From the NCBI RefSeq assembly GCF_003112535.1, contig NZ_BEWA01000002.1:124001-188000 (forward strand): 64,000 nt of DNA, written 5' to 3'. The notes beneath the pieces were generated by a model, which had not been told where the DNA came from, searched no databases, and worked only from the letters and a program-made list of their open reading frames with translations. Shown here in pieces: positions 10,992-21,821 of this stretch. Source of the DNA: Streptomyces rishiriensis. Its GTDB lineage: Bacteria; Actinomycetota; Actinomycetes; Streptomycetales; Streptomycetaceae. Both the position numbers and the translations under genes were made by a program. Within the stretch, counting starts at the first letter, position 1. Each line of letters begins with the position of its first letter.

Positions 10992-11387
10992 TCACGACCA
11001 GAAGTCGTTGCTCGTGTCGATGTCCTGCACGCACTGGTCGAGGTCGGTGATCTTGTCGCCGACGATCCGGAAGACGATGCACCCGTCTTCGTCCATGTGC
11101 TTGCCGCTCCGGTCGGCGATGGAGTGGTGCATCGCGACGGCATGCCCCCGGCCGTCCACCAGCACGTTGCGCAACTCGACGCGCAGCGTCCCGGCCGTCT
11201 CCGAGAGGAGCCTGCCGTACATGTCCGTGATCGCGTCGAGGCCCTTGAAGTCCCCGGAGAGCGGGTGGGACCCGGGCACGTGATGCGTGCAGTCGCCCGT
11301 CATCAGCCCGCGCAGGACGTCCATGTCCCCGCGGGAGAAAGCGTCGTAGCCCCTGCGGATCAAGGCTGCGTGCGGGTGTTCAGCCAT
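10992..11387 (-). CDS. SnoaL/NTF2-like protein
   Basis: 131-residue single-domain protein of the SnoaL-like (NTF2) fold. It opens with helical LIRRGYDAFSRGDMDVLRGL, and then has the cone strands LRVELRNVLVDGRGHAVAMH and GCIVFRIVGDKITDLDQC. The family contains isomerases, cyclases and non-catalytic binding proteins, so the function is open. The ATG at 11387 is supported by AGGTGG 8-9 nt upstream; a longer reading through the upstream tandem repeats is not credible. Confidence 0.8.
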   Translation of the reverse strand: MAEHPHAALIRRGYDAFSRGDMDVLRGLMTGDCTHHVPGSHPLSGDFKGLDAITDMYGRLLSETAGTLRVELRNVLVDGRGHAVAMHHSIADRSGKHMDEDGCIVFRIVGDKITDLDQCVQDIDTSNDFWS

Positions 11388-11501
11388 GTCGATCGCCACC
11401 TTTCGCATGCGCCGGCGATGTGCGGCTGGTACGTCCGATTCTCCTCCCCCGCGAGGGAAGGGCCACTGGATCAGCGCGGGGATCGGGGGGGAGGGCGGGG
11501 A

Positions 11502-11579
11502 GGGGGAGGGCGGCGTGGACGGTGGCAGGGGGAGGGCGGCGTGGACGGTGGCAGGCGAGGGGCCGCGTGGACGGTGACA
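11502..11579. repeat. 26-bp tandem repeat, about 3 copies
   Basis: Two exact 26-bp copies (11502-11527, 11528-11553) containing GGCGGCGTGGACGGTGGCA, plus a degenerate third (11554-11579). It lies in the 314-bp gap between holA and the SnoaL-like gene. I see no gene in this gap. Confidence 0.85.
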
Positions 11580-11701
11580 GTGACGGGCCCGCGTGGGTGG
11601 CCGGCGGCAGGGGAGGCGGTGCGGACGGTGGAAGTGGCAGGCAGCGCGGCTGGTGGGAGCGGGGGCGGAGGTGGGGTGATCCGGTGAGGCGGGGCGGCTG
11701 G

Positions 11702-12691
11702 CTAGCCGCGTCCGCCGGAACGGGCGGCGCGCGCGATGGTCACGACCGCCTTCTCCAGGGCGTACTCGGGATCGTCGCCGCCGCCCTTCACTCCGGCGTC
11801 CGCCTCGGCCACCGCCCGCAGCGCGACGGACACCCCGTCCGGCGTCCAGCCCCGCATCTGCTGTCGCACCCGGTCGATCTTCCAGGGCGGCATGCCCAGC
11901 TCCCGTGCGAGGTCGGCAGGGCGTCCGCCGCGCGCGGAGGACAGCTTGCCGATGGCCCGCACGCCCTGGGCGAGCGCACTGGTGATCAGCACGGGCGCGA
12001 CGCCGGTGGCCAGCGACCAGCGCAGCGCCTCCAGCGCCTCGGCGGCCCGCCCCTCCACCGCCCGGTCCGCGACGGTGAAGCTCGACGCCTCGGCCCGCCC
12101 GGTGTAGTACCGCCCGACCACGGCCTCGTCGATGGTCCCCTCGACGTCGGCGACGAGCTGCGACACGGCCGACGCCAGCTCGCGCAGATCGCTGCCGATG
12201 GCATCGACCAGCGCCTGGCACGCCTCGGGCGTGGCCGACCGCCCGGTCGCCCGGAACTCCTGTCTGACGAAGGCCAGCCGGTCCGCCGGCTTGGTCATCT
12301 TCGGGCAGGCCACCTCCCGCGCGCCCGCCTTGCGCGCGGCGTCCAGCAGCCCCTTGCCCTTGGCTCCGCCCGCGTGCAGCAGCACGAGCGTGATCTCCTC
12401 GGCGGGCGCCCCGAGGTACGCCTTGACGTCCTTGATCGTGTCGGCGGACAGATCGTGCGCGTTGCGCACGACCACGACCTTGCGCTCCGCGAAGAGCGAC
12501 GGGCTGGTCAGCTCGGCGAGGGTGCCGGGCTGCAGCTGGTCCGAACTCAGATCTCGTACGTCCGTGTCGGCGTCGGCAGCCCTGGCGGCGGCCACCACCT
12601 CCTGCACGGCGCGGTCGAGCAGGAGATCCTCCTGGCCCACGGCAAGCGTCACCGAGGCGAGAGGATCGTCGTTCGCAGTCTTCCTGGCCAT
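11702..12691 (-). CDS. holA: DNA polymerase III subunit delta
   Basis: 329 residues. It opens with LAVGQEDLLLDRAVQEVV as in other actinobacterial HolA proteins, followed by the AAA+-like delta fold (EITLVLLHAGGAKGKGLLDA). It ends in the collar-domain helices (VRAIGKLSSARGGRPADLARELGMPP, shown here only in part by the conserved GMPPWKIDRVRQQ). It is part of the clamp loader that opens the beta clamp. The ATG at 12691 gives the family N-terminus; ATGs further upstream are possible and no strong ribosome binding site decides between them. Confidence 0.9.
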   Translation of the reverse strand: MARKTANDDPLASVTLAVGQEDLLLDRAVQEVVAAARAADADTDVRDLSSDQLQPGTLAELTSPSLFAERKVVVVRNAHDLSADTIKDVKAYLGAPAEEITLVLLHAGGAKGKGLLDAARKAGAREVACPKMTKPADRLAFVRQEFRATGRSATPEACQALVDAIGSDLRELASAVSQLVADVEGTIDEAVVGRYYTGRAEASSFTVADRAVEGRAAEALEALRWSLATGVAPVLITSALAQGVRAIGKLSSARGGRPADLARELGMPPWKIDRVRQQMRGWTPDGVSVALRAVAEADAGVKGGGDDPEYALEKAVVTIARAARSGGRG

Positions 12692-12820
12692 CCCCGAAAG
12701 CATCCCACGCCGCACTGACAACCCGCCCACGCCGGACGCGGCGACCACCGGGCCGGGCGCAGACCTCCCCGGGGGCTTTCGGGTGGCTTCTGCTGAGCTT
12801 CCGGGTGGCTTCGGGGGGAC

Positions 12821-12900
12821 TTCTGCCGGGCTCCGGGGACTTCTGGTGGGCTCCGGGGACTTCTGGTGGGCTCCGGGGACTTCTGGTGGGCTCCGGGGGA
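12821..12900. repeat. 20-bp tandem repeat (VNTR-like)
   Basis: Four head-to-tail copies of TTCTGGTGGGCTCCGGGGAC or a one-to-two-base variant (units at 12821, 12841, 12861, 12881). Decayed copies extend on both sides to about 12775-12960. The 20-bp unit is not a multiple of three and no gene covers it. Confidence 0.9.
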
Positions 12901-12974
12901 CTCCTGCTGGGCTTCCGGGCGACTTCTGCTGGGCTTCGAGCGGGGCGCCTGGTGGGCTTCCGGGGGAGCGGAGG

Positions 12975-13220
12975 CTACGGATCCTCGCGCCACCCCTCCC
13001 ACTCCGCCGCGAACCCGTCCAGCGCCCCCACGTCGAGTCGCTGCTCCTCGTCGTGCAGCAGGACGAGCCACTGCGCGTCCTCCGCGTCGTCCTCGCCGGC
13101 CAGGGCGTCCCGGACGATCCGCGGCTCCTCGCTCACCCCGAACCGCTCCCCGAGCTCCTGGGCCGCCGCCTCCGCGGCCTCGCGATCGGGCAGCACCAGC
13201 ACATGTCGCACATCACTCAC
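12975..13220 (-). CDS. small conserved acidic protein, function unknown
   Basis: 81 residues, VSDVRHVLVLPDREAAEA onward, strongly acidic with AEDAQWLVLLHDEE in the centre and ending WEGWREDP. It looks like a conserved streptomycete hypothetical with a small alpha/beta ferredoxin-like layout (inference). The GTG at 13220 has GGAAG 7-8 nt upstream; an ATG six codons earlier is the alternative start. It sits between holA and the YceI gene, transcribed with neither in obvious overlap. Confidence 0.7.
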   Translation of the reverse strand: MSDVRHVLVLPDREAAEAAAQELGERFGVSEEPRIVRDALAGEDDAEDAQWLVLLHDEEQRLDVGALDGFAAEWEGWREDP

Positions 13221-13313
13221 GAAGCCATCTTCCGACATGCGCGGACGGTGTCGTGCCCCGAGTCCGGAATACCGCGCGGCCGACATGCCCGGCGCGCCGC
13301 CGGAGGTCGAAGA

Positions 13314-14204
13314 TCAACCCGCCTGCGTCTGCTGCACGATCTGCACGTCCAGCTCGACGGCGATACTGGGCCCGACCAGGGCGATGCCCCGCGCCAGCAT
13401 CGTCTGCCAGCTGACGGTGAAGTCGTCCCGGTGCAGTTCGGTCCGTGCCCGGCAGGCCGCCCGCGCCTCGCCGTTCATGCCGCTGCCGAGCCCGAGATAC
13501 TCCGTGTCGAGCGTGACCGTCCGCGTCACCCCGTGCAGCGACAGCGCCCCGGTGACGGCCCACCGGCTGCCGCCCTTGTGCACGAACCGCTCGCTGTAGA
13601 ACTCGAGTGTCGGAAACCGTTCGACGTCCAAGAAGTCCGCGGACCGAAGATGGTCGTCCCGCATCCTGACGTTCGTGTCGATGGACGCCGCGCCGATCAC
13701 CACGTGCATCGCCGACTGCTCCACCCGCTCGGCGATCCGCACCGCCCCGGCGAACGAGTTGAACCGCCCGTGGATCCGGGCGAGCCCGATGTGCCGCGCG
13801 GTGAACCCGATCGACGAATGCGTCGGCTCTATCTCCCAGTCTCCCGGCGCAGGCAGCTCCGGCGGTCGCGCCACCTGGAGCGTCACATCACCGAGCGAGG
13901 CCAGGGTGTTCTCGCCGACCGTCGCGGTCGCCCGGTAGGGCGTGTAGCCCTCGGCGGACACCGCGAGCCGGTACTCCCCCGCGGGCACCGTCGTCATGAA
14001 CGCCCCGAAGGGATCGGTGCCACCGCTGACGACCTTGCGTCCCGTGGTGTCGCTCACCGCGAACTCCGCATGCGGCACCAGGGCGTTCACCGGATCGAGC
14101 ACCCGGCAGCTCAGCACTCCGGCGTGCTCCGGGGTGTGGACCGCCGCGAGGGGACTCGTCCGCTGCACCCGGTTCGTACGGTTTCCCAGCCAACGGCCGA
14201 ACAT
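13314..14204 (-). CDS. YceI-domain protein with carboxypeptidase-regulatory-like domain
   Basis: 296 residues. Residues about 30-110 look like a small beta-sandwich of the carboxypeptidase regulatory type (CRVLDPVNALVPHAEFAV, PAGEYRLAVSAEGYTPY). Residues about 120-290 are a YceI lipocalin-like barrel (WEIEPTHSSIGFTARH, GRFNSFAG, FLDVERFPTLEFYS, LSLHGVTRTVTLD). YceI proteins bind isoprenoid or amphipathic ligands. No signal peptide is seen, so it may be cytoplasmic. The ATG at 14204 has AGGGG about 8 nt upstream; earlier ATGs lack one. Confidence 0.88.
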   Translation of the reverse strand: MFGRWLGNRTNRVQRTSPLAAVHTPEHAGVLSCRVLDPVNALVPHAEFAVSDTTGRKVVSGGTDPFGAFMTTVPAGEYRLAVSAEGYTPYRATATVGENTLASLGDVTLQVARPPELPAPGDWEIEPTHSSIGFTARHIGLARIHGRFNSFAGAVRIAERVEQSAMHVVIGAASIDTNVRMRDDHLRSADFLDVERFPTLEFYSERFVHKGGSRWAVTGALSLHGVTRTVTLDTEYLGLGSGMNGEARAACRARTELHRDDFTVSWQTMLARGIALVGPSIAVELDVQIVQQTQAG

Positions 14205-14438
14205 CCACGACACCCCTGCGCGACTTGACATCACTTGTTGCCGGAGAAGCATTCGATCACTGTTGCCGCTTTCGAGGCAAGACGAGCCCACATCGCGGGA
14301 AACCAGCGCATGTGCCGGTACTACGCACGAGTAGCCCCGTGTGACCGGAATCTTCCCCTGCGATCCCCCGGCCCCCCGCTGCCGTCCGCCCAGCTCCCGC
14401 TCGCCCGGCTCCCGCCAGCTCCCGTCCGCCTTGCCGCC

Positions 14439-15695
14439 TTACCGCACCGCCTCCGTCCGCACCGTCGGCACCCGCTCCAACGTGATGCCGAACCGCTCCC
14501 GATAGGTCTGCAGAATCTCCTCGTCATCGGTCAGTTCGTTCTCCCGGCTCACTCCGTCGGCGGCCGTCACCTTCAGCCGACGCCCGCTGAGCGTGATCCT
14601 CCCGCCGTCCTCGGTGAGCCGCGAGCAGATCAGCGACCTCGTGAAATGCGACTCCGGCGAAGTGCTGTGCCACCAGGCTCCCGCCACGAAGTCCCGCAAC
14701 ACCCGGGGCCGCGCCTCCAGTCGGTACACCCGCGCACCGTCCAGCACGACGTCCAGGTCCCGCACCGCCGAACCGACTCCGCTCGCTGCACCCGCCAGGT
14801 GCGGACCGGCCTCGACGATCCTGAAGACCCCGGCAGGATCTGGCTGTTCATCCGCCCGTCCCCACTGCAGCGGGTAGTGACTGTGCGCCCCGAACCCGAC
14901 GTCCGCCAGCCACTCCCCCGCGTCCGCCGTCCGCACCAGCAGCGCGAGATGGTCGTAGGGAATGCCGAGCCGTTCCTCGTCCCCGTACACCCGTGCCGCC
15001 AGCAGCGTGACCTCGAACCCCAGCGCCGCGAGCAGCGCCCCGAACGCCCCGTTCAGCTCGTAACAGAACCCTCCCCTGCGCTCCTCGACGACCTTCGCCA
15101 CCAACCTCCTCTCCTCCAGCACGATCTCCTCGCCGAGATGCACCGACAGATTCTCGAACGGCACGGCCCGCAGATGCCGCAGATGCAACTCACGGAGCAG
15201 ACCGACGGTGGGCTCGTACACCAACCCGGAACCGGAGCCGGAACCGGAGCCGGAACCGGAGCCGGAGACGGAGCCAGCGCCAGAGACGGAGCCGGACCCC
15301 GGGGCTGGGGTGTGGCCGGGGTCGACGCCAGGGTCAACGCCAGGGTCGACGCCGGGGTCGGACACTGCGCAGGGCGCGGCGAGACCCAGGCGTTCCAGGT
15401 AGGCATCGACGAGGCGAACACCGAGCCCTGAACGCGCTTCGAAACGGTGGGCCCCCGACTGCCCGCCACCGGAGCCGACACCTGAACCGGCTCCGAAGGC
15501 GGCATCGGAGCCGGAACCTGCATCGGCACCTGCATCGGCACCGGAATGGACACCGGCGCCGGACGGGGAGGCGCGGAGGGAGGGCTGGACGGCGGCAGGG
15601 CGCCGGATGGAAGGGTCGGAAGGGGCGAGAGGGGCGAGAGGGGCGGGGAGACCGGAAGGGTCGGGAGCCTCTTGGTCGGCCTGTGCGGGATCCAT
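14439..15695 (-). CDS. arylamine N-acetyltransferase with low-complexity insertions
   Basis: 418 residues against about 280 for a typical NAT. The Cys-His-Asp triad is intact: Cys211 in RRGGFCYELNG, His249 in YDHLALLV, Asp265 in LADVGFG. The first ~90 residues are Ala/Gly/Pro-rich low complexity. The segment about 112-159, between YLERLGLAAP and YEPTVGLLRELHLRHL, is GVDP repeats plus a Gly-Ser run. It should acetylate arylamines or similar substrates using acetyl-CoA. The start lies 4 bp after the comEC stop, so the two are co-transcribed. In S. griseus-type NATs this insertion is not something I remember. Confidence 0.88.
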   Translation of the reverse strand: MDPAQADQEAPDPSGLPAPLAPLAPSDPSIRRPAAVQPSLRASPSGAGVHSGADAGADAGSGSDAAFGAGSGVGSGGGQSGAHRFEARSGLGVRLVDAYLERLGLAAPCAVSDPGVDPGVDPGVDPGHTPAPGSGSVSGAGSVSGSGSGSGSGSGSGLVYEPTVGLLRELHLRHLRAVPFENLSVHLGEEIVLEERRLVAKVVEERRGGFCYELNGAFGALLAALGFEVTLLAARVYGDEERLGIPYDHLALLVRTADAGEWLADVGFGAHSHYPLQWGRADEQPDPAGVFRIVEAGPHLAGAASGVGSAVRDLDVVLDGARVYRLEARPRVLRDFVAGAWWHSTSPESHFTRSLICSRLTEDGGRITLSGRRLKVTAADGVSRENELTDDEEILQTYRERFGITLERVPTVRTEAVR

Positions 15696-15699
15696 GTCC

Positions 15700-18554
<2,855 letters not shown>

Positions 18555-18558
<4 letters not shown>

Positions 18559-19712
18559 GGCCGCACGAGATTTCGCAGATCGGCGAAGCGTCGCTCACCG
18601 ATACCGTTGACCTCGCGCAGCTCGTCCACGGAGCGGAAACCACCGTGCTGTGCCCGGTAGTCGACGATGTGCTGCGCCAGCACCGGCCCCACGCCGGGCA
18701 GGGTGTCGAGTTGGTCCACGGTGGCCGTGTTGAGAGAGACGAGAGCCGCAGGTCCCGCTCCTGCCGCCGCTCCCGCTCCCGCCCCGGCTCCGGCTCCGGC
18801 TGCGACGCCACCGGCCGGTGCGGGTCCGCCGACGACGACCTGCTCTCCGTCGACGAGGAAACGCGCGCGGTTGAGACCGTCGGTGTTGGTGCCCGGTCGA
18901 ACACCACCGGCGGCGTCCAGTGCGTCGACCACACGTGAGCCGGCCGGGAGACGATGGATCCCGGGCTTCCGTACCTTGCCGCTGACGTCCACCACGATCT
19001 CGGCCCCGGCCGTGCCTCCAGGACCAGGCGGTCCCGTGGCATCGGGCGACTCGCCCGCCGACTTCTGCCGGCCCATGTCATAAGGAGCCGCGGCCCGCAC
19101 GACCTCCGGCGCTCGGACGGGCTGGGTCCGGCCGACCCAGAAGTGCTGAACGGCGAAGACCGCGGCTGCTGCCAACAGCACGGTGAGCGCGAACACGCTC
19201 CTGCGTTCCAGTCCACAGCGCGTCTGCAACCACACCGGCATCCGCTCCCGCAGCGCAAGCCCAGCCCGCTCCCGCCACACCACCGCCCCACGAGGGACCG
19301 CACCGCCGGCGGCACGGCCCTCGGCATCGACAGCGGTATCGGAATCCGTATCGGCATGGGCATCGCTATGGGCATCGATGCCCATAGCGGAACGCCGACC
19401 CCCCACCCCCGCGCCCACACCCCCGCTTCCACCGCCTCCACCGCCTCCACCGCCACCACCGCCACCGCCCCCACCGGACTGCTGTCCCCTCTCCATGTCC
19501 CGCTGAAGACGAGTCCGTTCGGCGAACAGCGCCTCCGCCCGTCGACGGTTTTCTTCCGCCGAGGCATGGCCGTGACGGTGCCCGCCCCGGCCCCCGCCAG
19601 GTGAACGACGTCGTGGGGAGCGGCCGTCGGAGCCGGGAGGCCGACCGGGGCCGCTGGTCGCGTCGGTGTCGCGTGTGCGTGATCGAAGTGCCATGCGACG
19701 AGGATCGGACAC
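18555..19712 (-). CDS. comEA: ComEA family helix-hairpin-helix DNA-binding protein
   Basis: 385 residues, long for ComEA. The N-terminal ~165 residues are predicted cytoplasmic and disordered, with a run of 16 Gly (about residues 80-95). One membrane helix follows (SVFALTVLLAAAAVFAV). Next comes an extracytoplasmic SLBB domain (IVVDVSGKVRKPGIHRLPAG), a Gly-Ala linker, and a C-terminal double HhH (SLNTATVDQLDTLPGVGP, NGIGERRFADL). It would bind double-stranded DNA outside the membrane for ComEC. The GTG start is uncertain; ATG at 19694 is an alternative. Confidence 0.88.
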
Positions 19713-19801
19713 TTCACCGAACCGCGATGATCTTGCTCAATTCCGGGGGAAAACCATCGGGTTGTGGATAACTCCACCACTCGCACGAGTGAGGGACCCT
19801 C

Positions 19802-20647
19802 TCACCTCGGCGAGACCACGACCCCCAGCAGTCCCGGTCCGGTATGCGCCCCGATCACCGCTCCGACCTCGCTCACATGCAGGTCGACGAGTCCGGGCAC
19901 CCGTGCACGCAGACGGTCCGCGAGCGCGGACGCCCGGTCGGGGGCGGCGAGATGGTGCACTGCGATGTCGACCGGCGCGCTTCCGGCCCGCTCGGCGCCG
20001 ATCTCCTCCAGGCGGGCGATCGCCCGCGACGCCGTGCGCACCTTCTCCAGGAGGTCGATGCGGCCCCCCGCCAGCTGGAGCAGCGGCTTGACGGCGAGCG
20101 CGGAGCCCAACAGGGCCTGCGCGGTGCCGATTCGGCCGCCGCGGCGCAGATAGTCGAGGGTGTCGACGTAGAAGTAGGCGGACGTGCCGGCGGCCCGCTT
20201 CTCGGCCGCGGTGACCGCCTCGTCGACCGTGCCGCCCGTCTCGGCGGCCTCGGCGGCCGAGAGCGCGCAGAATCCGAGCGCCATCGCGACCATGCCGGTG
20301 TCCACCACCCGCACCGGCACCGGGGCCTCGCGCGCCGCGACGACGGCCGCGTCGTAGGTGCCGGACAACTCGGCGGAGAGGTGAAGGGAGACGATGCCGG
20401 TGGCACCGGCATCGGCGACCTTGCGGTAGGTCTCGGCGAAGACCTGAGGGCTGGGGCGCGAGGTGGTGACGGGGCGTCGCTTCTGCAGTGCCTGGGCGAG
20501 GGAGCGGGTGGAGATCTCGTTGCCCTCTTCAAGAGCCTGGTCGCCGAGGACGACGGTCAACGGCACCGCGGTGATGCCGTGGCGCTCCATCGTCCGCTGC
20601 GGCAGATAGGCCGTTGAATCCGTGACGATAGCGACATGGCGGGACAT
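19802..20647 (-). CDS. DegV family fatty-acid-binding protein
   Basis: 281 residues with the DegV opening VAIVTDSTAYLP, a lipid-head-group Ser region (TTSRPSPQVF), HLSAELSGTYDAA and YLRRGGRIG. DegV/FakB proteins hold a fatty acid for phosphorylation by FakA; no fakA is adjacent. The ATG has only a poor ribosome binding site, but TAACCT lies 7 nt upstream (20655-20660), suggesting a leaderless message. It is co-directional with comEA, 89 bp downstream. Confidence 0.9.
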   Translation of the reverse strand: MSRHVAIVTDSTAYLPQRTMERHGITAVPLTVVLGDQALEEGNEISTRSLAQALQKRRPVTTSRPSPQVFAETYRKVADAGATGIVSLHLSAELSGTYDAAVVAAREAPVPVRVVDTGMVAMALGFCALSAAEAAETGGTVDEAVTAAEKRAAGTSAYFYVDTLDYLRRGGRIGTAQALLGSALAVKPLLQLAGGRIDLLEKVRTASRAIARLEEIGAERAGSAPVDIAVHHLAAPDRASALADRLRARVPGLVDLHVSEVGAVIGAHTGPGLLGVVVSPR

Positions 20648-20654
20648 GACCTGG

Positions 20655-20660
20655 AGGTTA
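20655..20660 (-). promoter_or_regulatory. candidate -10 box, leaderless degV-like gene
   Basis: TAACCT on the minus strand, 7 nt before the ATG at 20647. Confidence 0.35.
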
Positions 20661-20759
20661 CCTGGCGTAGCCTCCGCACGGCAGCCCGGCCCCTCGCACC
20701 CGGACCGCCCTTGACCGAATCAAATACCACGCCTGGCGACACCGAAACCCGCGCTCTCG

Positions 20760-21506
20760 TCAGGTGGTGCTCTCGGGGCGCGGCTTCTTCTGCCAGGGGT
20801 AGGTGGGACGCGGTGCCGCAGGCGTGATGGCGGGCCGGGACGGCTCCTCCGCGGTGTGCCCGTGGTGAGTCTCCGGCCACGTCTGTCCTTCTGTCGCGCC
20901 GTCGGCGGCGGGCGCCTCGGGCCACGAGGCCGGAGAGGCCTGGGATGTCGGGGAGGGCTCCGGCGTGGTCCAGTGCCGCAGGGCGCCTGCCTCGACGTCT
21001 ATCTGGGTGCTGAGGGAGTCGAGATCGTCCTCGGCGAAGCGGCGGGCGCGGTCGCGAGCCGCCCAGCGCAGTGAGTCCGCCGAGGCCGTGATGCGTTCGG
21101 TGCGCTCCCGCAGCGAGGGAAGCCGCTGGGAGAGTGTGGCCCGGTCCGGCTCGGACTCCAGACGCTTGAGCTCGGCGTCCAGTTCCTGCCCGTGCGCGCT
21201 GAGCCGCTGGAACAGGCCGAGGGACTCCTTGAGCGACTCGTCCTCGGCGGCTCCCGCGTGCAGGGCGTCCTGTGTGGCCCGCATGGACGTGCGCAGTTTG
21301 AGCCGCAGCTGGGCGATCTCGCCGGCCGGTCCGAGCTGGGCGAAGGACTTGGCCCGCAGAGTGTGGTCCTCCACCGTGCGACGGGCCTGGGTGATGGTGC
21401 GGTCGACCCCTCGCTTGGCAGCGCCGACGACCTTCACCGTGGCGTAGACGCCGAGCGCCAGGAAGAGCACGAAGAGCAGGGCGACGATCGTGATCACTGC
21501 TTCCAC
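20760..21506 (-). CDS. membrane-anchored coiled-coil protein, function unknown
   Basis: 248 residues. One N-terminal membrane helix (residues about 3-23, VITIVALLFVLFLALGVYATV) is followed by about 150 residues of charged heptad-like helix (LRAKSFAQLGPAGEIAQLRL, RLSAHGQELDAELKRLE). A Pro-rich tail ends YPWQKKPRPESTT. I do not recognise a named family; it resembles streptomycete hypothetical secreted or membrane proteins. The GTG at 21506 is chosen because GGAGGAGGAG lies directly upstream. It is separated from leuS by a 315-bp gap. Confidence 0.7.
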   Translation of the reverse strand: MEAVITIVALLFVLFLALGVYATVKVVGAAKRGVDRTITQARRTVEDHTLRAKSFAQLGPAGEIAQLRLKLRTSMRATQDALHAGAAEDESLKESLGLFQRLSAHGQELDAELKRLESEPDRATLSQRLPSLRERTERITASADSLRWAARDRARRFAEDDLDSLSTQIDVEAGALRHWTTPEPSPTSQASPASWPEAPAADGATEGQTWPETHHGHTAEEPSRPAITPAAPRPTYPWQKKPRPESTT

Positions 21507-21579
21507 CAGCTCCTCCTCCGGCCTGCCAGGACACATCCGGCGCCGCGATGACGCGCCGCACTTCAAACGGTAAACGAGA

Positions 21580-21620
21580 CGGGCAGGCCCGGAGTTCCAG
21601 AAGAACCCCGAACCTGCCCG
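21580..21620 (-). terminator. probable leuS terminator
   Basis: Outer arms CGGGCAGG (21580-21587) and CCTGCCCG (21613-21620) with an inner GTTC/GAAC pairing. It is about 200 bp past leuS and just upstream of the coiled-coil gene. Confidence 0.45.
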
Positions 21621-21662
21621 CACGAAACCCTTAGGGGACGGGCGCAGAGGCCACGCCCCGCC

Positions 21663-21740
21663 CCTCAGGCACCTCAAGCCTCAGACCCCCGGACCTCAGG
21701 CACCTCAAGCCTCAGGTCCCCAGCCCTCAGGCACCTGAGG
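21663..21740. repeat. 31-bp-period direct repeat downstream of leuS
   Basis: Two near-identical 22-bp blocks beginning CCTCAGGCACCTCAAGCC (21663 and 21694) and a third shorter block (21725) containing CCTCAGGCACCTGAGG. No gene is seen between 21507 and 21821. Confidence 0.75.
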
Positions 21741-21821
21741 GCTCCAGGCTCCGGCCTCCAGGCCTCAGCGCACCCCGAGCCCTCGGGAAGCCCAGCACAC
21801 GAGAGCTCAGGCCACGCAGCC

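Noticed and set aside
12821..12900. CRISPR array at the 20-bp repeats
   Set aside because: Repeats are directly adjacent with no spacers and no cas genes are present.
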